Source of the DNA: a virus
IMG/VR virus record: IMGVR_UViG_3300049855_000106
Location: 1 to 25,775 of that record
DNA length: 25,775 nt
Strand: one strand, 5' to 3'
Positions 14,429-20,593 of this stretch are shown here, one piece after another. The notes beneath the pieces are model-generated. The model made no database searches. It was not told where the DNA came from and worked only from the letters and a program-made list of their open reading frames with translations. Within the stretch, counting starts at the first letter, position 1; every line of letters starts with the position of its first letter. Both the position numbers and the translations under genes were made by a program.

Positions 14429-14762
14429 TCAACGCCTCATCTAATGTTCTGCTTTTCAAAATGTATTGGTCGTTTAGTTCGTGCACTGAATCTTTGCCGT
14501 TGCGTTTAATCGCCCACATTGACGCTTCGTCGTTAGTACGCTCGATCAAACATATTCGGCGACATACTTCGTCGTGACACGTTATATACCAAGTGTTTAA
14601 GCCGCGATCTTCAAACGTCGATCGTGTACGTTTACCGCACTCGCAAATTATTTCTATAGTTACCAACTTCTTACCTTTACTAAATTTGTAATGACTATCG
14701 ATAATTTTATATTCGTCTATCGTTGTCTCGCTCGTGCTAACGATAATATCTGATCCTGCCAT
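14409..14762 (-). CDS. Hypothetical zinc-ribbon-like protein
   Basis: A 117-residue protein with GGGGA 9 nt before its ATG. The middle has IEIICECGKRTRSTF and then ITCHDEVCRRICLIE, giving a C-x-C and later C-x5-C pairs typical of a small zinc ribbon; the flanking strands alternate hydrophobic and polar residues. The C-terminal 35 residues are helical. It overlaps both neighbours, by 46 and 20 bp. The function is unknown. Confidence 0.65.
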   Translation of the reverse strand: MAGSDIIVSTSETTIDEYKIIDSHYKFSKGKKLVTIEIICECGKRTRSTFEDRGLNTWYITCHDEVCRRICLIERTNDEASMWAIKRNGKDSVHELNDQYILKSRTLDEALNGEIYN

Positions 14763-14980
14763 CGTTGATCGTCCCCATCTGCGAAGTTAGCCCAAAAGAT
14801 CGCTAGCTCGTGCGGTGCTCGTGCGGTACGCATAAACGGGATGCGGAAGATCCCATGGCGCGCGTCTACCTCGCTAGCTAACGCCCCATGCTTATGCCGA
14901 AAGAATTCTAACGATCGATCGTACCTTAGCTTATAGTTGCCAACTTCTAAACCCGGCGAAGGTATCGGTCTCTTCGTCAT
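14717..14980 (-). CDS. Hypothetical basic protein
   Basis: An 87-residue protein starting MTKRPIPSPGLEVGNYKLRY with GGAG 8 nt upstream. It is Arg- and aromatic-rich (LEFFRHKHGAL, IFWANFADGDDQRWQDQI) and soluble, without Cys. Overlaps of 50 and 46 bp with its neighbours show the tight packing of this stretch. No family recognised. Confidence 0.6.
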   Translation of the reverse strand: MTKRPIPSPGLEVGNYKLRYDRSLEFFRHKHGALASEVDARHGIFRIPFMRTARAPHELAIFWANFADGDDQRWQDQILSLARARQR

Positions 14981-15149
14981 TTCGTTTACTCCAAACGATT
15001 ACATTACGCCTACGTTTATGCAAACATCGATTACACGTAACATCGTTCCAATCGTCGCTAACTTTTGTACCGCTTATATTTGACGTATCTTGACATAGCG
15101 CATTGTTGTAGCTGTTTAATTTGTGTATTTTAGTCGTTCGAGATTTCAT
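14931..15149 (-). CDS. Small Cys-pair protein
   Basis: A 72-residue protein starting MKSRTTKIHKLN. The series K-x-H, ALCQ and DVTCNRCLHKRR matches a recurring phage mini-protein pattern, in which a His and three Cys ending in VTCxxC probably hold zinc. The C-terminal third overlaps the next gene and may be less constrained. Four nucleotides separate its start from the upstream stop. The target is unknown. Confidence 0.6.
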   Translation of the reverse strand: MKSRTTKIHKLNSYNNALCQDTSNISGTKVSDDWNDVTCNRCLHKRRRNVIVWSKRNDEETDTFAGFRSWQL

Positions 15150-15152
15150 TAA

Positions 15153-15371
15153 TTACCCTAGTTGATTATAACTCATCTGGTTAGTTATTTTTAGAAGCGT
15201 CAATTGCTCTTGCGTCGTTAAGTCATCTAACACGTTTTCGCGAAGCTTATCGCGTAGCGATATTACATACTGCGGACACGTAAACCCGATATCGACAGCG
15301 TTAGCCTCGATCTTGTCCAGGCACTCGATAATATGCGGTACGCAACACTCGATCGAATTTTTATTTAACAT
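15153..15371 (-). CDS. Small hypothetical protein
   Basis: A 72-residue helix-rich protein with GAGGGG 5 nt before the ATG. It contains CCVPHIIECLDKIEANAVDI and LRDKLRENVLDDLTTQEQLT. Helix content and the absence of membrane segments suggest a small cytoplasmic protein. No motif recognised. Confidence 0.6.
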   Translation of the reverse strand: MLNKNSIECCVPHIIECLDKIEANAVDIGFTCPQYVISLRDKLRENVLDDLTTQEQLTLLKITNQMSYNQLG

Positions 15372-15382
15372 CGTCGCCCCTC

Positions 15383-15592
15383 TCAGCTATGTTTCTTATC
15401 GCTATTAGCTACGTCGTTAAACGCAACCCATGATTCGAGGTATTCAATCCGCTTCTCTAACGCCGAGAATCGTTTGTGTATCGATAGTAGCTGCTTGATC
15501 ATCTCGATGTCTGATCGCCTCTTACCCTGATCTACTACCGCCATTGTCGAGACGCCTTCTATATCTTGTGTGTATCGTGTCTCTCGCATCAT
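15383..15592 (-). CDS. Small coiled-coil protein
   Basis: A 69-residue protein. The start at 15592 lies in an ATGA overlap with the upstream stop and has GGAGA just before it; an internal ATG at 15544 is possible. Residues 30-55 (IEMIKQLLSIHKRFSALEKR and the following IEYLESW) form a heptad-like amphipathic helix suited to dimerisation. The role is unknown. Confidence 0.6.
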   Translation of the reverse strand: MMRETRYTQDIEGVSTMAVVDQGKRRSDIEMIKQLLSIHKRFSALEKRIEYLESWVAFNDVANSDKKHS

Positions 15593-15948
15593 AGGTCTCC
15601 GATCGTTTGCAAAATATATGTCGTTCCATTGTTATCGAGCTTAAAATATATCGACCACAAATAGAGCGCATCATCTTCGTCGGGTGCGGGTAGATACGTT
15701 TCTATGACCCATGGATCTTGTCGTAGTTCCGTTTCAAGCGAGTCAACTTTATCGCGCATCATTTCGAACGCCTTAGAAACAAACTCGATCCGCTTCAATG
15801 TACGAACATATTGCTTTTGGCATCTTAACTCGCACCGGTCCTCATACTCTCTCCCAATAAACTTACCGATTGACACGCCATGATCGCTAGCGAAGTCATG
15901 CGGCCCTAGCTCTATATCGTATCTATTACGCAAAAAATTAATAACCAT
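15589..15948 (-). CDS. Hypothetical protein downstream of small terminase
   Basis: A 119-residue protein with an excellent GAGGAG 6 nt before the ATG. Helices in the middle (YVRTLKRIEFVSKAFEMMRD) and a C-terminal beta-like part (ALYLWSIYFKLDNNGTTYIL). It is the second gene of the small-terminase unit, 13 bp after that stop. No family recognised. Confidence 0.7.
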   Translation of the reverse strand: MVINFLRNRYDIELGPHDFASDHGVSIGKFIGREYEDRCELRCQKQYVRTLKRIEFVSKAFEMMRDKVDSLETELRQDPWVIETYLPAPDEDDALYLWSIYFKLDNNGTTYILQTIGDL

Positions 15949-15961
15949 AAAATACTCCTCG

Positions 15962-16588
15962 TTAATTTATCCGTGTAGGTCTCAACCGTTTAAATTTACC
16001 CGCCTCGTTTACAGCGACTTCGAACGTAGGTACGTCGTCTTTTTCCATTGAATCACCGGCAGCGTCTTCAGCTATTTTTCTAGCATCCTCAACGCCGATG
16101 TTGTCGGTGCTCATACCCAAAGCTAGTCTCTGTACTCGTTGCACCGATTCTAACGCTTTAGCTAAATTTATCAATTCAAAAGTCTTAACGTTATCCTCGC
16201 TTATCATTCTCTCCAAATGCGCGCATATCGTCTCCTTGATCCTAGCTGCGGCAATGTAGTCAGTGCGACATTGCTCGATCCGCCATCGCCTGATATCGGT
16301 TAGAACTCGTTCTCGAATAGCATTGAACGAATTCTCGTCTAGATTTTTTTGCAATGCTGCTTTTGCTTGTAGTGTTATCTCTTTAGTCTGTGCCCATGTT
16401 TTTGTTTTCGCTCTAACGTATAGCTCATCAGGATCAACGCCCTGTGACACGAGAAATAACGACAGGCGCTCGTAGTAAGCATCTTTAATCCATAGATCGT
16501 GTAATTTTTGCCAATCGTAATCAGCATATTTAGCTTCGCTAATACGCGACGTAACTGGCTTTGATCTTTTTGCTTGCTTTTTACTCAT
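15962..16588 (-). CDS. terS: Probable terminase small subunit
   Basis: A 208-residue protein starting MSKKQAKRSKP. Residues 24-60 (YDWQKLHDLWIKDAYYERLS onward, with the GVDPDELYVRAKTKTW turn) fit the helix-turn-helix that many small terminase subunits use to recognise the packaging site. Residues 75-155 are long helices ending in LAKALESVQRVQRLALG, the typical oligomerisation end of this family. The acidic C-terminus could contact the large subunit. The gene lies about 5 kb from terL with a dozen small genes between them, an uncommon distance. It is first in its unit, directly after a perfect ATCGTTWAACGAT site. The Shine-Dalgarno is weak. Assignment is from architecture, not a diagnostic motif. 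Confidence 0.62.
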   Translation of the reverse strand: MSKKQAKRSKPVTSRISEAKYADYDWQKLHDLWIKDAYYERLSLFLVSQGVDPDELYVRAKTKTWAQTKEITLQAKAALQKNLDENSFNAIRERVLTDIRRWRIEQCRTDYIAAARIKETICAHLERMISEDNVKTFELINLAKALESVQRVQRLALGMSTDNIGVEDARKIAEDAAGDSMEKDDVPTFEVAVNEAGKFKRLRPTRIN

Positions 16589-16614
16589 ATCTCATATTCT
16601 ACTTGCTTCTTATT

Positions 16615-16627
16615 ATCGTTTAACGAT
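16615..16627. promoter_or_regulatory. Perfect ATCGTTWAACGAT palindrome in divergent region
   Basis: ATCGTTTAACGAT, extended to 15 bp by TA ends, lies between the divergently read small-terminase unit and the plus-strand small-gene unit. On the minus strand its end supplies GATAAT (16612-16617), a good -10 candidate; the -35 is weak. On the plus strand TTGCTT (16603-16608) could be a -35. Either or both units could be controlled. Confidence 0.65.
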
Positions 16628-16643
16628 ATTAGCTTAATTATTA

Positions 16644-16671
16644 GGCGGTCCGCTACTAAAAAATGACCGCC
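16644..16671 (+). other. Hairpin in the leader of the plus-strand small genes
   Basis: GGCGGTC and GACCGCC pair perfectly (7 bp, 14-nt loop) 29 nt before the ATG at 16700. No U tract follows on the plus strand. The arm context AAAATGACCGCC also occurs in the terminator at 477-516, so both may derive from one element. Confidence 0.5.
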
Positions 16672-16699
16672 GTCTCAACTTTATGTCAAGGGATAGCAA

Positions 16700-17014
16700 A
16701 TGATTATCGACTACGACCCAACGGGTAAAACGATCTTGTGCCCAGCAAAGCTTGGTATCTTGATCGACGACGAGGAAAGACTAACCCAAGTCGCCCACAA
16801 AACCCTTAGTTTAGGCGATTTAAGCATCGATGACGGCAAAAAGCTTAAGATGCAGCTATTGCAATCGCGTAGAAATCTCGGCGACTATCTCACCATGACT
16901 AGATACTCGATTATGGAATTGCTTACTGTTTTGAACGAAGCGGTTGAGAATAACGACGTTATAGATAAGCGTTTGGTCGATATTCGCAACAAACACTTTG
17001 CAAAATACAACTAA
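16700..17014 (+). CDS. Small hypothetical protein, first of plus-strand unit
   Basis: A 104-residue protein with AAGGGA 6 nt before the ATG. The N-terminus MIIDYDPTGKTILCPAKLGI is beta-like; the rest is helical with LLQSRRNLGDYLTMTRYSIM. It opens a four-gene plus-strand run against the prevailing direction and lies next to an operator-like palindrome, a layout usual for early or regulatory genes. No family recognised. Confidence 0.7.
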   Translation: MIIDYDPTGKTILCPAKLGILIDDEERLTQVAHKTLSLGDLSIDDGKKLKMQLLQSRRNLGDYLTMTRYSIMELLTVLNEAVENNDVIDKRLVDIRNKHFAKYN

Positions 17015-17025
17015 AGAGCAAGGCT

Positions 17026-17253
17026 ATGATGACATACCCAACGCCGATACGTGAGTATCTATTACAAGCCAAGCTTGTATCGCACGTAATCGTTCCGCGC
17101 AAACACGGCAACGTCAAAGTGATGTTCGACGCTATAGACCGCACTTACACGATCATGTCGTTATACGACGAGAATAAAAACCTACTAATACGCGGCACAT
17201 TCGATCGCGCATTAGTCACACTTGAGAAGTTAGGAAACAATTATGGAAACTAA
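17026..17253 (+). CDS. Small hypothetical protein
   Basis: A 75-residue protein, MMTYPTPIREYLLQAKLVSH onward. Two ATG codons in a row compete: AGCAAGG is 2 nt from 17026 and 5 nt from 17029, so 17029 may be the true start. The body is basic with beta-type pattern (VKVMFDAIDRTYTIMSLYDE). It overlaps the next gene by 11 bp. No family recognised. Confidence 0.65.
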   Translation: MMTYPTPIREYLLQAKLVSHVIVPRKHGNVKVMFDAIDRTYTIMSLYDENKNLLIRGTFDRALVTLEKLGNNYGN

Positions 17254-17503
17254 AACTTATCGGACCGAAGCGAACGAAAAATTTGTGGTAGATCTTTATC
17301 ATGCCGTTCATGATACATGTCGCGCTCATAAACCAGGTTCTACGGTTTGCATCGGTGCGATGCTAAATACAATTAGTATGCTAATTACATCTTACTCTAA
17401 AGATAGAACTACATTAGTAAAAAACTTAAGTGCTACTAGTGATATGTTTAAAAGAATGAGTGCTGTAACGATCGAAGAATTTGACGAGAGGAAAACACAT
17501 TGA
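17243..17503 (+). CDS. Tandem paralogue A, small helical protein
   Basis: An 86-residue protein with GGA upstream of the ATG. Helix-rich, ending AVTIEEFDERKTH. Its layout matches that of the next gene: hydrophobic helix around residues 14-27, central helix with an IS pair, KD turn, then a T-x-E-x-FDER ending. This suggests duplication. A function is not apparent; small paired early proteins often modify host processes, but that is conjecture. Confidence 0.7.
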   Translation: METKTYRTEANEKFVVDLYHAVHDTCRAHKPGSTVCIGAMLNTISMLITSYSKDRTTLVKNLSATSDMFKRMSAVTIEEFDERKTH

Positions 17504-17790
17504 AAGATATTACTGATAGTCAATTTGCGTTCACAGTCGCAGCTCACGATCAATTCGTGAAACTCTGTGAGCAACATAATATAAGCGATTCTTTAGCAAT
17601 CTCTACGCTAGTCGCTTTGATTTGCGAAATTAGTCATTGTGCTGCTAAAGATAAATTAGATTTTATGAAACTATGCGAAGAAGTTAAACGCGCAATGATT
17701 GGAGCGATGGAAATTAGCACCGAATCGTTCGACGAACGTAGAGCGTGCTTAGTTGCGACATCTAAAGGTGATACTCACGACGCGCAATAG
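17500..17790 (+). CDS. Tandem paralogue B, TTG start
   Basis: A 96-residue protein that most likely starts at TTG (17500), because AGAGG is 8 nt upstream and the TTGA overlap with the preceding stop is typical of coupled genes. It shares the C-terminal ISTESFDERR ending and helix layout with the gene before it. The last 18 residues extend past the homologous part. Its final 29 bp overlap the oppositely read zinc-ribbon gene, so the two transcripts collide tail to tail with no terminator seen. Confidence 0.7.
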   Translation: MKDITDSQFAFTVAAHDQFVKLCEQHNISDSLAISTLVALICEISHCAAKDKLDFMKLCEEVKRAMIGAMEISTESFDERRACLVATSKGDTHDAQ

Positions 17791-17983
17791 CCTGCTCTTT
17801 CTCTCGCTGATCTTTAGCACTGACGCGATGACCAACGATCGGTCGTCGCGTCTTATAGCTCAAATGTACAACCGAGCATTTATCGCATCTCTCAATCTCG
17901 ATCGAGTCGTTTACAATAGAGCCCCGTGTGTAGCGTTTATCGCAACCTGGACAAATGCAATTATATTTTTGGTAGTCTGGCAT
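17762..17983 (-). CDS. Zinc-ribbon protein, bL31-like pattern
   Basis: A 73-residue protein with AGGAG 7 nt before the ATG at 17983. Cys at residues 9, 11, 14, 33 and 36 (NCICPGCDKRY and ERCDKCSVVH) form a zinc ribbon. The sequence follows ribosomal protein bL31 in order: initial Tyr/Cys-x-Cys, a Ser strand, a C-x-x-C, then K-x-R and G-x-RV (VGHRVSAK). It lacks the CHPFyTG motif, so it is at best a divergent relative. Some phages carry ribosomal protein homologues; a plain zinc-ribbon regulator is the main alternative. It is last in the unit that includes the ribbon-helix-helix gene. Confidence 0.6.
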   Translation of the reverse strand: MPDYQKYNCICPGCDKRYTRGSIVNDSIEIERCDKCSVVHLSYKTRRPIVGHRVSAKDQREKEQAIARREYHL

Positions 17984-18046
17984 GGGTAGGCTCCTGCAAT
18001 CGATTGTAGTTGATTACAGTAACGCACAGAGGCGAGAAACGAACAA

Positions 18047-18253
18047 CTAGCGTTTGGCGTCTTGGATCGAAACGAAATCGTGTATGACCTTGCGTAGCAC
18101 TTCGCTCATTTTCATACCCCACGCCTCGCTAAACTCCATTAACACTTGCTTATCGCGCCCGCGTACTTTAACGCCAATAAATTGCGTATCGCTAGGATCG
18201 ACTCGCGATTTCCTCGTTCGCGGCTTGACGGGATGTATTGCCGGTCTAGTCAT
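18047..18253 (-). CDS. Ribbon-helix-helix (Arc/CopG-type) DNA-binding regulator
   Basis: A 68-residue protein. After a basic N-terminal arm (residues 1-20) comes a beta strand TQFIGVKV (23-30), a helix RDKQVLMEFSEAW (33-45), a GMKMS turn and a second helix EVLRKVIHDFVSI (51-63): the ribbon-helix-helix fold of dimeric repressors, whose strand enters the DNA major groove. Such dimers and tetramers bind short palindromes. It is the only clear small DNA-binding regulator in the window and lies in a unit headed by a perfect ATCGTTWAACGAT site, so it is a candidate autoregulated repressor. The ATGA-type overlap with the preceding gene suggests coupling. The binding link is inference. Confidence 0.78.
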   Translation of the reverse strand: MTRPAIHPVKPRTRKSRVDPSDTQFIGVKVRGRDKQVLMEFSEAWGMKMSEVLRKVIHDFVSIQDAKR

Positions 18254-18546
18254 AGCTCTCCTCGTGCCTTCGCCGTCAAAAACGCATGTAGCAACTCGTT
18301 AACGAACGTCTTTTGTCGTTGCGATAGGTGTTTAAATCGCATGTGGTTATCAACGTACCACGTGTAATACACCCCAGGCTTAAGCGTCGGCATCTCTGCG
18401 ATTGCCGCGTTTATCAGCTCGGCAGCTTCTGGCAGTAGCTTACCATATGTCGGCCCATACTTTACTGAGTAAGACGCCCATCGATGAAACGCGGCGATAA
18501 TGATCTCAGCGTGACAATTCTCCAGCATCTTCGTGTTAGTGATCAT
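18250..18546 (-). CDS. Hypothetical helical protein
   Basis: A 98-residue protein starting MITNTKMLENCH in an ATGA overlap with the preceding small gene; GGGAG is 8 nt upstream. Helical throughout, with AAFHRWASYSVKYGPTYG and HLSQRQKTFVNELLHAFL. Its size and context, between a tiny gene and the ribbon-helix-helix gene, suggest a regulatory or accessory role. No family recognised. Confidence 0.7.
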   Translation of the reverse strand: MITNTKMLENCHAEIIIAAFHRWASYSVKYGPTYGKLLPEAAELINAAIAEMPTLKPGVYYTWYVDNHMRFKHLSQRQKTFVNELLHAFLTAKARGEL

Positions 18547-18707
18547 TTACGCGTCTCCCAGTACAAATCGATAACTTGCCGCATATTGGCGACGACGCTA
18601 CCACGCAAAGGCGTCGGCGTTTCGTAGTAGCGTTTTTTAGCTTCTTTGAGTTTTAATCGAGACACCGCGCAGTATTCGCGCAATGTCTTAGCGGTCTTGC
18701 TGTTCAA
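18543..18707 (-). CDS. Tiny basic protein with TTG start
   Basis: A 54-residue protein, first in its unit. TTG at 18707 follows GGAGG by 9 nt, and no ATG is available nearby. Sequence begins (M)NSKTAKTLREYCAVSRLKL and continues KEAKKRYYETPTPLRGS; very Lys/Arg/Tyr-rich and helical. The stop overlaps the next start (ATGA). The basic composition suggests nucleic-acid contact. It lies 30 bp from an operator-like site. Confidence 0.6.
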   Translation of the reverse strand: MNSKTAKTLREYCAVSRLKLKEAKKRYYETPTPLRGSVVANMRQVIDLYWETRK

Positions 18708-18737
18708 CGTGCCCGCCCTCCTTGTGGTTAGGTCAGT

Positions 18738-18750
18738 ATCGTTAAACGAT
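18738..18750. promoter_or_regulatory. Perfect ATCGTTWAACGAT palindrome
   Basis: ATCGTTAAACGAT lies between the primase-helicase stop and the unit of the ribbon-helix-helix regulator. On the minus strand its end gives GATACT (18735-18740), a -10 candidate; the -35 is poor. It probably controls the 18707-to-17762 unit. Confidence 0.65.
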
Positions 18751-18757
18751 TTTTACG

Positions 18758-20554
18758 CTAATTTTGGCGAGAGTGCAATGTTAAATCGGTCCGCAAAACT
18801 TTGATCGCTAGCGCCATGCCTTTGCTAGCCATCGTTTCCTTCGCATCGATGTGTTCGTAAAGATTATGATCATGGTCGTAGCATAAAAACTCTTTAGCTT
18901 CGCGCCCAGGGTCTTTTACGCGACATTTCTCGACTTCAATGATCCGCACGTCGCTGATTGTAGGGTGACGATTAATATTAATATAGTTCGATGAGTCTTG
19001 TAGTACGTCGCTAAGACCTTTCTGGTTGTAGCTTGTAACCATTTTAGACGGATCGATTTTATTCGGCTGCCATACGTTAATCATGTGTACGTTGTATTTG
19101 ATTGCCATCGCGACGAGTATTTTATTCGTCGTAACTTTATCAACGCCAATACCTGTCGAGATAAAATCGAGATTATCGATTACGATTACTTTGCAACCAT
19201 TGTTAATAAACTCGTTGCAAGCGTCGATCACTCGATTATGCGTCGTCTCTGCCCCATCGAGCTGCGTTACTGTGAGGTTTTCGCGCCCGATCGTTGTCGC
19301 GTTATCAATCCCCATGGCGAGTTGCTTAAGCTTACGACGTAGACCCGCCGGCGAATCTTCGAGCGAAACTAACGCGCACCGCACTCCCGACGCCGCTACG
19401 TGCATCGCGATTTGGTTAACGATCGTCGTTTTACCAGACCCAGATGCTGCGAGTATGCTAGTCGTTTGTCCCGCGTAAAAGCCGCCTTGCAAGTAGTCCG
19501 TTAAAAACGGGTACGGCGTATCGACGATGACGTCGGCGCTGTCGTCATCGTCTACCATAAAATCCATCTTAGCGATCTTATTTGCGCGTGTACGATCGAG
19601 CGACCGCACTAGCCCACGCGCCGTATCTAGTACCTCATCCATGGTTAGCGTCGGTTTCGCCCGCCACCAGTCGTTTAAATCTTTCACGGGTAACTCCAGT
19701 CTAGCAAAGCGATCTGGCCCCACGGCGGTAAAAAATCTCTCTGCGCAATTATGTCCTGCTTCGTCCATGTCGCTGCAAACGTAGATCTCCCAGTCGTCTG
19801 GTATGTATTGCAGCAACGCATATACCTGCGCGTTTGTACTTATGCCGGCGCCATTTGGCAAGGAGAAAACGTTGCGGAAGCCCAACTCATAAGCGGTCAT
19901 CGCGTCCCACTGACCCTCGAAAATATAGATACGCTTCTCTGGTCGCTTAAGATCGAATAAATGATTACCGAGCATTAGATGCGTTGGCCCGCCGCTTGGA
20001 TCGAACCAGTTTCGCAACCCATCGCCGAAGCATCGTATAACGCGCGAGTTTACGATTTGCCAGCCAGAATCGTCCCAACCGTAGATTGGAAACCGCACGA
20101 GCTGCGGACCTTTCGATGATACTCGCCACGCGTCTAGCGTCTCGTTGCTTATGCCTCGTTCGTGACAATACCCCAGGAGTGCCGGGTATTTGTTAGACGT
20201 AACTGGCGTACGTGTTTGCGTTTCGAATGTTCGATTCCATTCGCGCGTGTAATTTATCGTTTCGATCGTGCCGATGTATCGATCGGCCTCGCTTAACGGT
20301 CGCCCCATGAGTCGCGTAAACGTAAACCAGTTACCTTTTTTGCCGCACGCCGTATGAAAGCAACACCAAAGCCCCGTCGTATCGCTAATCGAAAACGATA
20401 TATTTTGCTTAGAGTCGTGACCGCAGCATGGCGCTGGGTTGATACGATGCTGCCCAGCTATCAGCTTACTCTTTACGCCGTTAGAAGCGAGAAACATACC
20501 CACTTCGCCACTTCTCGGATCGCGATACGTTCTAAATTTATTACCGTATGCCAT
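18758..20554 (-). CDS. Bifunctional primase-helicase, T7 gp4-like
   Basis: A 598-residue replication protein. The N-terminal zinc-binding primase domain has APCCGHDSK (about 41-49) and LWCCFHTACGKKGN (62-75). The TOPRIM part shows IYIFEGQWDAMTAYELGF (Glu213) and IYVCSDMDEAGHNC (Asp262, Asp264). The C-terminal RecA-like helicase has Walker A ASGSGKTT (370-377) and Walker B KVIVIDNLDF (455-464), with VWQPNK as a later motif, in the manner of T7 gp4 and Twinkle. It would unwind the fork and lay down RNA primers. AAGGA lies 10 nt before the ATG. It follows the possible initiator gene by 39 bp, making a replication unit. No polymerase is visible in the window. Confidence 0.93.
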   Translation of the reverse strand: MAYGNKFRTYRDPRSGEVGMFLASNGVKSKLIAGQHRINPAPCCGHDSKQNISFSISDTTGLWCCFHTACGKKGNWFTFTRLMGRPLSEADRYIGTIETINYTREWNRTFETQTRTPVTSNKYPALLGYCHERGISNETLDAWRVSSKGPQLVRFPIYGWDDSGWQIVNSRVIRCFGDGLRNWFDPSGGPTHLMLGNHLFDLKRPEKRIYIFEGQWDAMTAYELGFRNVFSLPNGAGISTNAQVYALLQYIPDDWEIYVCSDMDEAGHNCAERFFTAVGPDRFARLELPVKDLNDWWRAKPTLTMDEVLDTARGLVRSLDRTRANKIAKMDFMVDDDDSADVIVDTPYPFLTDYLQGGFYAGQTTSILAASGSGKTTIVNQIAMHVAASGVRCALVSLEDSPAGLRRKLKQLAMGIDNATTIGRENLTVTQLDGAETTHNRVIDACNEFINNGCKVIVIDNLDFISTGIGVDKVTTNKILVAMAIKYNVHMINVWQPNKIDPSKMVTSYNQKGLSDVLQDSSNYININRHPTISDVRIIEVEKCRVKDPGREAKEFLCYDHDHNLYEHIDAKETMASKGMALAIKVLRTDLTLHSRQN

Positions 20555-20593
20555 TGCGTAATCGTCCTTTTCGATCGTTGGGTTAAATTTTAT

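Noticed and set aside
15410-15422. Internal GTCGTTAAACGCA resembling the operator
   Set aside because: Keeps only the central CGTTAAACG and lies within a gene; too divergent to count as a site.
19083-19478. 131-codon plus-strand frame
   Set aside because: Shadow of the helicase domain of the primase-helicase gene.
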